In this document: piece by piece, positions 14,601-23,898 of the stretch
Layout: each line of letters starts with the position of its first letter
How positions within the stretch are numbered: position 1 is the stretch's first letter
The notes under the pieces: generated by a model
What the model saw: only the letters and a program-made list of their open reading frames with translations
Database searches by the model: none
Told to the model about the DNA's origin: nothing
Made by a program: the position numbers and the translations under genes
Assembly: GCA_032207245.1 (NCBI GenBank)
Contig: CM063510.1
Coordinates: 155,667,448 to 155,731,447, forward strand
Length of the DNA stretch: 64,000 nt
Source of the DNA: Pardosa pseudoannulata
Taxonomy: Eukaryota; Arthropoda; Arachnida; Araneae; Lycosidae
Direction: 5' to 3'

Positions 14601-17600
14601 AAAATAAAACAGTTTTATGATATTGCTTTAATGTCTTTTACTGAGATTAATTTCTTTTTGAAGGATTACAAAGAAACAGAAGATCCTAGCAAGTTTAAAA
14701 GTGAAAAAACTGGAAGAGGCCCTCTAACAGGCAACTGGAGAGTAAGTTGGAGTGAAATTCTTTTAAAACAAATAAAATAGTGTATTTACAAGATATCCTG
14801 CTAATTTTAATGCCTTGAAATTCCAATTATGAGGATTGAGATCAGGCCCTATCAAATTACATATCCACATAATTGGATTGGAAATTTTAATTAAAATTGC
14901 TTGTACATTAATTTATGGACTACTAAAACAAGGTTTTTGTTATGTACACTTATTGTATTAAAATATCACTGCTTAACCTTATGAGTCAAGTGAGTTTTTT
15001 TTTTTTTTTTTTCTGTCTTTTAAGCTTCCTTAAAATTTCTGTTCTATGCCTAAAGCAGATTTTAAGATTTCAGCCCTGTTTTTAATGTCCAAAATTGAGA
15101 TTTTTACTCTACATACATGGTTCATTTTCTTTCTATGAAATGGTCTTTTTAGAATTTCAGAGAGGGACTGGTCCCCAAAATCCTCCCCTTGCCTACGGCC
15201 TTGACAGAGAGTATAATAAATGAATTGCAGAGAGAAAAAAAAAATGATTTATTTTGGATAGGAAATAATAAAAAAATTTACGAAGGGGTTAAAGGGGTTT
15301 TCACATTTTAATACTGTGATTGTAACTCAACTCTTTCATTGTTGTAGGAACATGTTGATCCAGTCATGTGTGCGTACAAATTAGTGACAGTCGAATTCAA
15401 GTGGCTGGGTTTACAAACCAAAGTAGAATCATTTATTCAATCGGTAAGTTTGATATAGTTCTCATAGTAATTAGTACTGATAACAATGCATAAGTTTTTA
15501 TATACATTTTAATTATTGTAATTTTCTTATAGACAGAACAAAGACTGTTCTTAAAGTTCCATCGAGAAGTATTTTGTTGGATTGACCAGTGGTATGGATT
15601 AACTATGGCCGATATACGTAAAATGGAAGATGAGACTAAAAATAAATTGAAAGAAGTAAGTTATTTTTTTTTCTTTTGAAAATTATTGAATTATTTAATA
15701 TTTTGAAAAGTTTTAAATTATTATTTAAAGGCCCTGAATAAGTGCATTTTGCATGCTTTATTTCAAATCTGATTTTAAAGTCATAAATTGTAAACATTTT
15801 ACATAATGCACTCGAAATCAATGCTTAGTTGAGTTAACATGAAAAAATAAGTCATTAACATTAGTAAGATATTAAAAATATCGCTCTTAATAAGTATAAA
15901 GTCAGGCTTGCAATTCCATCACTTTTCTCACCTTTAGTCACTTTTTTTACAATTGATCACTTTTAGTCTCTTTTTTAAGTAAACTGTCACTTTTAGTCAC
16001 TTTTTTCATGGTCTATCACAGCAAAAGTCTTGTTGTTGAAAAAAGAAAATCTGAATTAATAACAAAATATTTTAATAAAAGACCAAAAATGTGGTGCTCT
16101 AATCTTATTTTGCTTATTAAAATGTTATTAGTCATATGGTTTCAGAATTTAGTGATTTTGAAAAGTCGTAAAGTTCCTGAAATCTACATTTGTACTGAAA
16201 TGTACATTTAATACATTAAAGTAATTTACGTCAAAGCACACATTTCTCTTTTTCTTTTGTTTTAGATACTCTAATCTAGTTATGTACTTATTTCAAAACA
16301 TCATTAATATATGCAGAAAATTGTGATTATCAAATTAATGTATTGTATGTATTCAAATCTAATTTATAGATTTTCTTGAATAAAAAGCAATGTTGAGTTG
16401 TGTTAAACAAAATTTTTAACCTTTTTTGTATTTGACGCTGAAATTATGTCTTGCATGAATCATTTGATTTAAAGTTAAAGTAAATAGAAAAATCTTAATA
16501 ATAGCATCTGTAATCAAGAGGAGAAAAAAAATTGCTTTTTTTTTTCTTTCAATTTTAGTCACTTTTTAGTCACTTATTCTGTATTATTTGTCACTTTTCT
16601 CACCTTTTTGAAAGTACCTCAGCAGTTGCAAGCCTGTAAAGTACAAATTTCAAAGAGTTGGATTTTTTAAAATTCATACAATGAATGTCATTTAAATAAT
16701 ACCTTATTAATAATTTTTAGTATCTGAAATATTATTTGAAAAAACTTAATTCCAATTTAACTGCATGTGTGTTTTACATAGTGAGATTTACATTAGTGAA
16801 AAAGTTAAAATGTAAACTTTGATTATTTTTTAATAAAGTGTAGTATTTTCTTTTGGAAGTGCTCTAAAATTAAAAATTGACTGCAAATACTTTATTTTAT
16901 TAAGTTTTGAAAATATCTTAAACTTTGGTCAAATCTCAACAAAAAATTTTAAACAGCCAGAAATTTCTTCTGGTGATAAGATTACTGAAGATAGCATTAT
17001 TTATGAAAAATAGAACTACACATACTGTAATTTATGTAAAGTGCTACTGAATATTTTAAGATTACTTTACTGCATCTAATGATTAATCTAAGATTTAACA
17101 ATTAAAAAATTTGTGTTGAATTTTTTAGAACATGCATTTGTTTTTAGAGCATGCATCCTTACAAATGAGGGACCTGTTAACGTCTGTAGAATAAAACAAA
17201 TGGTTTAATCTCTTTTGTTAAGAGCAGGGCCTGATTATCACACGGGCACTTGGGGCACAAAAATTTAGTAAAGTGCTTGAAACACATATTAAGTGGGGAA
17301 AAATTGCAAACTTACGCTACCATCATTAAGTTTTAATAAATTATTGTACTAGGTAATTGTTTGTCATTAACTCTATTGTTTCCTATTTAATTTTACTGTT
17401 ATTTACCTGACAATTAATTCTCTCAATGAACCTAGCTCTCTTTTTATCCTATGGGTTATTGCATGTTTATAAGACAGATTATTAACAACATATCATTATA
17501 AGCCATTAAATCATCTCATCAATTTAAATTAATTCTATTATTATTTATCTTCTGCACCACAGAGCTTGTGAGTGTGACAAGGTAAAAATAAAGGTAAAAA

Positions 17601-18504
17601 AGTGGGTCACTCTAGGTCTTTAAAAGTCCTTAATTTTTAGCATGGCTAAACACAGATAATAATGATTACATAAAATGAAATTTGGTGTTTTTGATTTTGA
17701 AAATTACTTTAATGCTAATTTCTTAAATCTATTTGCTAATTCTATGTTATAATTTTTATGACTGTAATTATAACTTGTCGCTATAAATTTGCATGGGGGT
17801 GAAAGACTCAAAAATTGGATTGTGCCCTGGGCACAAAAGTATTTTAGTCAGGCCCTGGTTAAGAGTAGATATAGCAATATGGCCATCCATTCATAATCCA
17901 GTACAAAAATCAATTATGTAAAACGGACTTGATCTTAAAAACAGCATTATACCATGCAACTAGTGTATTAATCACTAGCTATTATGCACTCAGTATAGAG
18001 AATAAAAATACACTCTTGCCTGGCAAAAACCAGCCCCCTTTTATTTATTTTTTTAGTGACTGTTTTTATCAGCTCCTTCCTCTTACACACATTCTCTTTG
18101 AAATGTATATGTGATCTTTTATTAACAAAAAAGTGTAAATAAAAGAACCATAAATCATTATTTTGTTAAGAAATTTAAATTATTAAACTTTTTGGGAAGC
18201 TTTTAAACTTGATCCTAACAGTAAATCAGGCCCTGTCTCCCAGTTAAATTAGTTTTTTAAACTTAACATATATTAAATATTAAAACTTCATAAAAATTTC
18301 TTATGAAAAAAATCATTTCAAAATATTCTGAGTTGTACTAAGAAAAAGTATGTTTTGTATTGTGCATCTTGGGTAACACACATTTTTAGTATGTGTTTGT
18401 ATGTAGCAAATATGAAAATGTATTTAATATATGATTACATTTTGTTTTGTTACTTCTAGCAAATTACTGAAGAAGGTATAAGAGGGACACTCCCAGAAGA
18501 ATAA
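2657..18504 (+). CDS. PITPNA/PITPNB (vib): Class I phosphatidylinositol transfer protein, whole gene
   Basis: The product is a soluble cytosolic lipid carrier that exchanges phosphatidylinositol and phosphatidylcholine between membranes and supplies PI for phosphoinositide synthesis. Coding exons are 2657-2673, 2913-2943, 4781-4944, 6096-6187, 7502-7509, 7596-7673, 10689-10769, then 13113-13190, 13804-13899 and 13989-14111 (copy A) or 14664-14741, 15348-15443 and 15533-15655 (copy B), then 18460-18504. All introns are GT-AG. Using one copy of the duplicated block gives 270 residues, the length of human PITPNA. Conserved features include [20 protein letters not shown] (17-36), the headgroup-contact Thr63 and Lys65 in [10 protein letters not shown], Asn94 in EAWNAYPYC, the TGRGPL loop, and FKWLGLQ (201-207). 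In mammals the last motif has two tryptophans for membrane docking; here the second is Leu203. Using both copies would give 369 residues. Family assignment is very secure; vertebrate alpha and beta cannot be separated in arthropods. Confidence 0.95.
2913..2943 (+). CDS. PITPNA/PITPNB (vib): PITP coding exon 2
   Basis: This 31-base exon completes Tyr6 and encodes [10 protein letters not shown]. It lies between a TTTTCCAG acceptor and a GTAAGT donor. It forms the first beta strand of the START-like fold. Confidence 0.9.
4006..4741 (+). mobile_element. CAGGCTTGCAA-ended non-autonomous DNA transposon, copy 1
   Basis: A 736-bp element in PITP intron 2 that ends 39 bases before the exon 3 acceptor. 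Termini are CAGGCTTGCAA and its inverted partner (TTGCTAGCCTG here). Subterminal regions carry many copies of TAGTCACTTTT. It is the same family and orientation as 15903-16636 and inverted relative to 47434-48145. The flanks GTTATT and TATGCA do not form a target duplication, so this copy is older or rearranged. No transposase frame is present. Confidence 0.85.
4781..4944 (+). CDS. PITPNA/PITPNB (vib): PITP coding exon 3
   Basis: This exon encodes residues 17-70 plus two bases, from [20 protein letters not shown] to YTYKIYHLG. It carries the lipid headgroup residues Thr63 and Lys65. The loop between [14 protein letters not shown] and QYTYK is longer than in human PITPNA. Confidence 0.96.
5061..5556 (+). 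repeat. Dispersed repeat B, copy 1
   Basis: About 500 bases in PITP intron 3 that recur in the same orientation in intron 4 (6592-7085), with a short fragment at 20427-20475. Both begin with a block rich in GTCATGGAAA and end near TATTCATGGTCACCT. No open frame or clear terminal inverted repeat was found, so the class is unknown. Confidence 0.75.
6096..6187 (+). CDS. PITPNA/PITPNB (vib): PITP coding exon 4
   Basis: This exon completes Ser71 and encodes residues 72-101, [20 protein letters not shown] followed by [10 protein letters not shown], then the first base of Val102. Asn94 in AWNAYPYC corresponds to the conserved lipid-contact Asn of the family. Confidence 0.96.
6592..7085 (+). repeat. 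Dispersed repeat B, copy 2
   Basis: Second long copy of the GTCATGGAAA-rich repeat, in PITP intron 4, parallel to 5061-5556 with small indels and substitutions along its length. Confidence 0.75.
7086..7281 (+). mobile_element. Tc1/mariner-like 3' end fragment
   Basis: This stretch ends in GGTGGTCATAATGTTTTGGC followed by TCTTGAGTGTA, which resembles the terminal inverted repeat of arthropod Tc1/mariner elements. The remaining roughly 160 bases are higher in GC than the intron around them and probably come from the element's 3' part. No matching 5' end is present, so this is a truncated relic in PITP intron 4. Confidence 0.5.
7502..7509 (+). CDS. PITPNA/PITPNB (vib): PITP 8-nt microexon
   Basis: TTATTACA lies between AATCCAG and GTAAGTATT. 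It completes Val102 and encodes Ile103 and Thr104, giving VIT before the Asn105 that opens the next exon. VITN is conserved in the family. Without it, exon 4 (ending in phase 1) could not join exon 6 (starting in phase 0). Confidence 0.88.
7596..7673 (+). CDS. PITPNA/PITPNB (vib): PITP coding exon 6
   Basis: This exon encodes residues 105-130, [20 protein letters not shown] followed by RGVQEN, in phase 0 at both ends. It matches the family segment NEYMKEDFLIKIETWHKPD. The upstream intron is only 86 bases. Confidence 0.95.
7725..8091. mobile_element. TTAA-flanked MITE, PITP intron 6
   Basis: A 367-bp element flanked by TTAA at 7721-7724 and 8092-8095. The perfect terminal inverted repeat is CACATTGTTGACC at the left and GGTCAACAATGTG at the right. 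A TTAA duplication is typical of piggyBac and Kolobok groups. It has no coding capacity. Confidence 0.8.
8298..8522. mobile_element. piggyBac-like MITE, PITP intron 6
   Basis: A 225-bp element flanked by TTAA at 8294-8297 and 8523-8526, with ends CCCTTTCGTGGGTC and GACCACGAAAGGG. The CCY start and TTAA duplication fit piggyBac-derived MITEs. It is too short to encode a transposase. Confidence 0.8.
8600..10054. mobile_element. Non-autonomous DNA transposon with TTTACACAAGTCAAGTA ends
   Basis: A 1455-bp region bounded by CACCACATTTACACAAGTCA at the left and, inverted at the right, CACTGTGTTTACACAAGTCA. About 20 of the first 24 terminal bases match. Further CAAGTCAAGTA-type motifs lie inside both ends, as expected for transposase-binding sites. 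The flanks show no obvious target duplication. The interior is AT-rich and non-coding. A hAT affiliation is possible but not shown. Confidence 0.65.
10689..10769 (+). CDS. PITPNA/PITPNB (vib): PITP coding exon 7
   Basis: This exon encodes residues 131-157, [20 protein letters not shown] followed by NDPVSSK, in phase 0. It matches the family VHKLEPE...VYIDIAD segment that leads into SKDYK. Confidence 0.95.
11640..12410 (-). repeat. Dispersed repeat C, copy in PITP intron 7
   Basis: The block at 11850-11960 (GCACAAGAG region and a GAGC/AAAAGAAAAAA tract) recurs in opposite orientation at 27835-27960 and 46685-46830. The surrounding AT-rich sequence ends in CACATCCTG near 12404, comparable to ACATCCTG near 46974 and ACACCCTG near 28129. 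The boundaries are approximate. No coding capacity was seen. Confidence 0.4.
13113..13190 (+). CDS. PITPNA/PITPNB (vib): PITP coding exon 8, copy A
   Basis: This exon encodes 26 residues, [20 protein letters not shown] followed by LTGNWR, in phase 0 at both ends. It contains the FKS and TGRGPL segment of the regulatory loop. It is identical to 14664-14741. Confidence 0.95.
13804..13899 (+). CDS. PITPNA/PITPNB (vib): PITP coding exon 9, copy A
   Basis: This exon encodes 32 residues from [20 protein letters not shown] to [12 protein letters not shown], in phase 0 at both ends. It carries the membrane-docking FKW motif. It is identical to 15348-15443. Confidence 0.95.
13989..14111 (+). CDS. PITPNA/PITPNB (vib): PITP coding exon 10, copy A
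   Basis: This exon encodes 41 residues from [20 protein letters not shown] to [11 protein letters not shown], in phase 0, ending at GTAAGT. It forms the C-terminal helix that closes the lipid cavity. It is identical to 15533-15655. Confidence 0.95.
14664..14741 (+). CDS. PITPNA/PITPNB (vib): PITP coding exon 8, copy B
   Basis: Exact duplicate of exon 8A with the same TTTTTGAAG acceptor and GTAAGT donor. Splicing exon 10A directly to this exon keeps the frame because all boundaries are phase 0. Confidence 0.88.
15348..15443 (+). CDS. PITPNA/PITPNB (vib): PITP coding exon 9, copy B
   Basis: Exact duplicate of exon 9A, with GTTGTAG acceptor and GTAAGT donor. Confidence 0.88.
15533..15655 (+). 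CDS. PITPNA/PITPNB (vib): PITP coding exon 10, copy B
   Basis: Exact duplicate of exon 10A. It precedes the long last intron (15656-18459), so it is the copy adjacent to the terminal exon. Confidence 0.88.
15903..16636 (+). mobile_element. CAGGCTTGCAA-ended non-autonomous DNA transposon, copy 2
   Basis: A 734-bp element in the last PITP intron. Ends are CAGGCTTGCAA and TTGCAAGCCTG, flanked by the perfect 6-bp duplication TAAAGT at 15897-15902 and 16637-16642. Both ends hold repeated TAGTCACTTTT motifs. It is internally similar to 4006-4741, with no transposase. Confidence 0.9.
17225..17857. mobile_element. hAT-like MITE with CAGGGCCTGA ends, PITP last intron
   Basis: A 633-bp element with termini CAGGGCCTGA and TCAGGCCCTG, flanked by a perfect 8-bp target duplication GTTAAGAG at 17217-17224 and 17858-17865. 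An 8-bp duplication with CAGGG-type ends is characteristic of hAT elements. The interior is AT-rich and non-coding. Confidence 0.88.
18460..18504 (+). CDS. PITPNA/PITPNB (vib): PITP terminal coding exon
   Basis: This exon encodes [14 protein letters not shown] and a TAA stop after a TTACTTCTAG acceptor. The short acidic tail is in the position of the family's divergent C-terminus (KGMTADD in human PITPNA). Confidence 0.85.
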   Translation, partial: QITEEGIRGTLPEE

Positions 18505-18777
18505 TTATCTAAATTGAATAATATATGAAATAGGTTTTGTATCAAATTTGTAGCCAATTTTTTCATTAAATAATAATTTTGTATTCTGTCTCCTTTTCTA
18601 CTAATGGCTGTCAAAATATTTTTGGATTGATGCTAAAATATTTATATCATATGAAATTAATTTTTGCATTCAAATGTCTTGAATTTTGTGATCTGCAAAA
18701 ACAAATGTGAAACTCTTTGGGTATATGAAACATTTTTACGTGATTGTGTAATGCAAAAAAAGAAGAGTTCTTGGAAA

Positions 18778-18783
18778 AATAAA
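18778..18783 (+). terminator. PITP polyadenylation signal
   Basis: AATAAA lies 274 bases after the stop codon and is followed by a GT-rich stretch (GGTGTAAATT, GTGTGCTACTTG). It is the best candidate in the 3' UTR. Confidence 0.6.
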
Positions 18784-19167
18784 GATAATTTTATGGTGTA
18801 AATTAAAATTGTGTGCTACTTGTTTATGTAGTAAGAATTTTTTTTTTTAAATCTTTAAAAAATGTAAATGTTTCCATCTTTACTTTCAATTTTCTGTTTG
18901 TCTAAAATGTGTGACTTATTCATAATACATTGTTATAAAGACAATAATTTTTTTACATACCATATATTTCCGAATATAAGCCAATCCGTATATAAGCAGA
19001 GGGTTTGATTTTCCTTCAAATATTTACCCAAAATTCAAAACCCGTATATAAGTTGAAGTGAAAGAAAACAATTTCTAGAACATTCAGATATTTTGCCAAA
19101 ATGCCAAAAATATTGCCAAACAGGTAAAGTGAGAGAAATATTTTCCATTTAAATTAAAATGCTAGAC

Positions 19168-20185
19168 CAACGCTTTTCAAACCTTTTCTGCCACTGCATT
19201 TAATTTAAGTACTGCGGAGGTAGAGGATTGGTCATTTGCATCCCAATCCAACAATGATATTCTAAATAGAATTCATAACAAAACTCTCTGGAGGATCGCT
19301 CAAGCCCCCCGGTATCTAACCAATAAAGTTATTTGAAGGGATTTGAATATGGATACTTTTAAAGTTATTTGCACAAAGCTCTCTTCAAAATTTTACGGAC
19401 GCGTGTATACTCAACCTAATCAGATCATAGCTGAATAAACGGACTATGATCATAGGAAAGCTAAACATCGCAAGCGGCCTAGAGCTGCCATGATTTCTTA
19501 AAATGTTAGAATTTCATCTCCCTTCTTAATGTGCCCCTTACACTTTCCGAACGCGCAGCCATCCAATAGATGACACCACAGAACCTGATCTGAGCTTCCC
19601 TCCTCACCAATTTTAAGCTGAACTTTAATTTTTAATCTTAACTTTATCATTTCTTGTATTCACTTTTATTTTTCCTTACTTAATTTAAATTTAATTTTAT
19701 CTTTTTTCATTTTTCTTCTTATCTTACTGTCTTCTACAGTATTTTCCTAATAAAAAAAATTTTTAAATTTAAAAACCAAATAAAAATTCTTTGCTATCCT
19801 TAAACTTCCTTTCTTATCATTTAATTTTTTCATTCATCTTAATTACTTAACTTGTTAAGGGCCTAGCACTATTTTTCCCCATCTTAAAGACCTGCATTTT
19901 TATATTTATTGTGTTTCAATTTAAAAGACTGGACACTAGGTAATTAATTCAGTAACTTGCAACAGGGGATAAGGCCTTCGGCCAAGGTACCCCAGGAAAC
20001 CCTCCCACAGGTAGAGGATTAGTCGCACTTTGAGATAAAAGCTAGGACATATCTTACCACATTCCGAAAGTGCCAAGGAAAAACAACTTACATTTTTAAT
20101 TTTAGTTAACTTTATGCATCGTAATTTCACATTTTACACTAATTTATCTAGATTACTTCTGCAGAGCATGGTTTGATAATTGCAG
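19168..20185 (+). mobile_element. hAT-like element carrying a LINE fragment
   Basis: The left end (CAACGCTTTTCAAACCTTTT) and the inverted right end (CTGCAATTATCAAACCATGC) share the TCAAACC core seen in many hAT termini. Flanking octamers TGCTAGAC (19160-19167) and CGCTAGAC (20186-20193) agree at seven of eight positions. The interior contains a jockey-like reverse transcriptase fragment near the left end. Confidence 0.55.
19195..19503 (+). pseudogene. Jockey-like non-LTR retrotransposon C-terminal fragment
   Basis: The + strand frame reads NRIHNKTLWRIAQAPRYLTN, KVI, stop, RDLNMDTFKV, then LSSKFYGRV and KAKHRKRPRA. This matches the end of the ORF2 protein in jockey/CR1-type LINEs, where QNK..R.I..APRY....IHRDL and a following FYGRL-type block are usual. 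In-frame stops and lack of the catalytic domain mark it as a 5'-truncated dead copy. Confidence 0.6.
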
Positions 20186-23100
20186 CGCTAGACTATGCAA
20201 CCATACTTTTATTTAGATGCTAACAAGTTCCAATTCTGGTGATCCTATATAAAGATAAAATTCTCTTAAATTTAAGCAGCATAAGCTTAGAAAAAGAGAG
20301 AAAAAAAAAAGATGCTATATTTGGCATTTCATAGATTGCTTCCAGGTTATGCAGAATTGTGCTTATTAGAACATTAGCTGATCCACTAACTTTATTTTGT
20401 TCTAAAATGATTATAACAGATAAATGGTTTTCGCGCACCTGAAATCATGGATTTAGACAATGGATTAATTTTATTAAACATGCCTGAATGCAACACTGTT
20501 GGATTCAGGCATCTTTCTTTTTAATATTTCATCAAAATTGTCTTGTTGTATTAGGTTTTCATCATGTTTGCTGCACTTTGTCCCAAGAGGCATTAGCGTT
20601 ACTAAATTTCAACCAACCAACCCATATTAATATTCCATAAATAATTTGATAATATATTGCAACATTAAATTTCTGATATTGCCTAGCGTTAATTAGAATA
20701 AAAGTAAAAAAAAACTTTATATTTCTGTGTATAAGCCGAGAATTTTGGGGGCTTCTATTATTAATATGGAAATTAATGCTATATTTGCAGAGCAGAATTT
20801 TAATATTGGTATCGCAAACTTAAAGAATATCAAAATTTGACAGTGTATTGATAAACAATCCAGCCTTTATTCCAACTGAATATTAAAATTCCTTTGGTGT
20901 ATATCAGAATGCAAATAACAAGTGTGTGTATGTAATAATTATTTCTTAACACTTTTAATCATTATATAAAATATTTTGAAATCAAAATCAGCATCAAAGA
21001 ATTACCCGAGTTGTACAAATGAAACATTAGAAAAAACTACATGAAATTGCCTTTCTGTGAATCAGTTTTATATATTGTAAAAGCAGCTATTTGCTGTACT
21101 TAATCTTTTTCATTTGTACATTACTAATGATAGTTGTGTTTCTATAGGTTTTCTACAGTTTATACTTGTATATACATGAATGAAGTACATATGTTTACCT
21201 TAAATTTTTACCAATCTATACATACCTATATGTGAATGAGTCATATAACCTCATTATGAGGCTTTATTAATGTTTTTTTTTAACCAACATAGATATAAAA
21301 GAATTTAAAGATGATAGCAAAAAAACAGCCTTTCTTTACAGTAAGAATTGTTCCAAATTAGGAAACTTTGATACCTCGGAAGTACATTTAAAAGCAAAGT
21401 CAGTTTTTTTTTTTCAGAAAACATTCCAAACCGGGATGAAAGTTACGAATTACAATGTTAAATCTATTATAAAGAAATCATGCACAAATTCTTAGGAATA
21501 AAATATATTAAAGTAAATTACATTATATATAGTTCTCGTGTATGTACTTAATGTATTCATTAGTGTTAAAAGAATAATTCCAATATTATTTTTGGTTTAG
21601 GTTGATTGAAAATATACAGTTTAGATTAAATTAAAACTTTATTTATTGTAAACAAGCATTATATACGTATGAGAACTCATGAAAAGACAAGCCACTAATA
21701 AAATTTAAATTAAAATATTTTTCATAATGTATTTTTTTCATGTTTCCTGTTTAAAAATACATGGCTATTTGTAATTAAAAAATATAGCATAGAAAAAAAC
21801 AGTAATAAAATTTTTTTCAAAATAGACCGACTACTAGAAATCATAATTATAAATCAATAAAAAAATGCCAAATTAAATAAAAAATTAACAGTTCCATCAC
21901 ATAGTAAATTCAGTTAGAGCAACCTCCTCACATGAAACTTATGGGATAAAATGCTTATTTATCACTGATTTTAAACAATTTTCAATTTACTAATGAAAAA
22001 TGGCCACCCCAGCAAAAATTGCTTGCCATATGCATTGTTCTAGGAGTTTGTGTGGGATAAGAATCGGCCAAAATGAATTTTCCTTTTTGGTTATAAATTA
22101 CCCCGACTTTTATTAGTTTCTCAAATTTTCCAGTCAGCTGGCCACCCTGGACAAAAGGATGGGATATAGGTTTTAAATTTCATTGAATTTGTTTATATTT
22201 CTGTAAAATGTTTGAAAATATAACAAAATTTTATTTAATCGAATAACAAAATGAAAACTCTTTTTAACCAAAGCAACAATTTTAATGCAAACATTTCGTT
22301 TTAGCAGCACAATGTATTTACATCATTGAAATATTTTCATAAAATTACACAATAATATCCACAGAGAATATTACGATGAGATAAATTTGAAATATTTGTA
22401 TCTTATAAACACATTTCAACATTTGAAGAACTTTGTAGCTTAACATTACATCCACAAAAATCATAGTTTTCTAAAATATGTACAAAAATTCACAACTAAA
22501 ATGTTTAATTACAATGAAATAAATAATCTAGTGGAAAATTATTTTATTACAAATAAATATAAATAACTTACAATCAACAGAAATAAGTAAAATTACCAAT
22601 ATACAAGAAATATTTAAAATCATAAATATAAATATACACATGTATATATATTTATACACACATGTATAAATTTTTCTAATATGGTTTCAGTTTTCTTTTA
22701 TACTTAAAATACCTGCTTTTTTTGTCTTAAAACTTTTGGGAATGATTAACAGAAAACATATTTTGAGCAAAAAGTAGATTTAAAAAAAAAAAAAAAGTTT
22801 AAGAAATTAATATGAAAGTAAAAAGCATATGTTTTTCAATTAAAAGTTTATAGTTTCTGAAAGCGAGTGGCAAGTATAAATTTATTTGTAATGCACTCAA
22901 TGAATAAAATTTATGTAATTATTAGTCTTCCTCTAAGCAAAAAAAATTTTTAGCTTATAAATATTGTCTTGTATCTAAAATTCATATGGCAAATTTTTTT
23001 AAAGAAAAAATAAAGGAAAAATATATAAAATATGGTTGTTTTCCACTATTATCTCTAATCTATTTCATAATCTGCAGTATAATTTTAGCATAAATATCAT

Positions 23101-23898
23101 GACAAATGATAATGTGCTATGTGTAGAAGATGTTTAGATGTATAATGAATTTTGTTTTGAAAATTTCTTCAAATATGCTGTAATATATATCAAAAATGTT
23201 GCATTACATCACTTCCAGGAATATGCAAACTAGAAATTTTTTTTTCAAAGGTTTTCATTTGTGACGTAAAAAATATACTTCTTTATGCTCACTAACATAA
23301 TGTCATCTAATTTTATTACCAGACATTTTGAAGAAGAGGAAGAAATCGCCTTTGCTCCCTCCGTTGAAATACTTGCTTATCTATTTTTTTTCTCTCATTT
23401 TTGTACATAAAAATTAAGATACATGAAAATATTACAGGTTTTAACAATTACTTTTTATAATTCAGTAGAGAAAATAAACATTGAAATATAGTAATTTTCA
23501 AAGTTTACAACATACCACTCAGTATATATTACTGACTAGTATTATTATAAGAAATATATATATATACCTTTCGAAATTGAGTGTAACTCCAAGGGTATTT
23601 TCTGAAGTTAAAATTTTGAGAGAAATACAAAACTGGTCAGAATGTATAATACTGTTTTGAGATGAGAGGACAAAAATAGCATAATCAAATGAAAATGATA
23701 AGTTATTTCTTTTTTTTCTAGATGTTATATTAAATTTCCACTGTTTAACATAATTATTTTATTATTAAGTAAGTATTTGAGTATGGTCACTAGTGCTGCC
23801 ACAGTTATAAGTTTGTAAATTTCTTACACTAAACATCATTTCACACATCAGATTTATATATATACACTCACACACACAGATGTACATACATATACATA

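Larger units (their letters stand above)
14127..15670 (+). repeat. Tandem duplication unit B, three PITP exons
   Basis: Second copy of the 1.55-kb unit, a few bases shorter because of poly-T, poly-A and AAAAAAG length differences. It contains exons 8B, 9B and 10B with all splice sites intact. The right breakpoint lies in the T-rich stretch after the exon 10B donor. Confidence 0.93.
18800..23890. other. AT-rich intergenic region with old transposons
   Basis: Apart from the hAT-like element and LINE remnant listed separately, the stretch holds two parallel pieces with ATATAAGCC motifs (about 18961-19060 and 20716-20760), a short piece of repeat B at 20427-20475, and long AT-rich DNA from 20760 onward. 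No exon or ORF of interest was recognised. Confidence 0.5.

Noticed and set aside
18961..20760. ATATAAGCC-containing ends as terminal inverted repeats of a 1.8-kb element
   Set aside because: Both ends are in the same orientation, so they are direct and not inverted; they are better seen as two pieces of one dispersed family.
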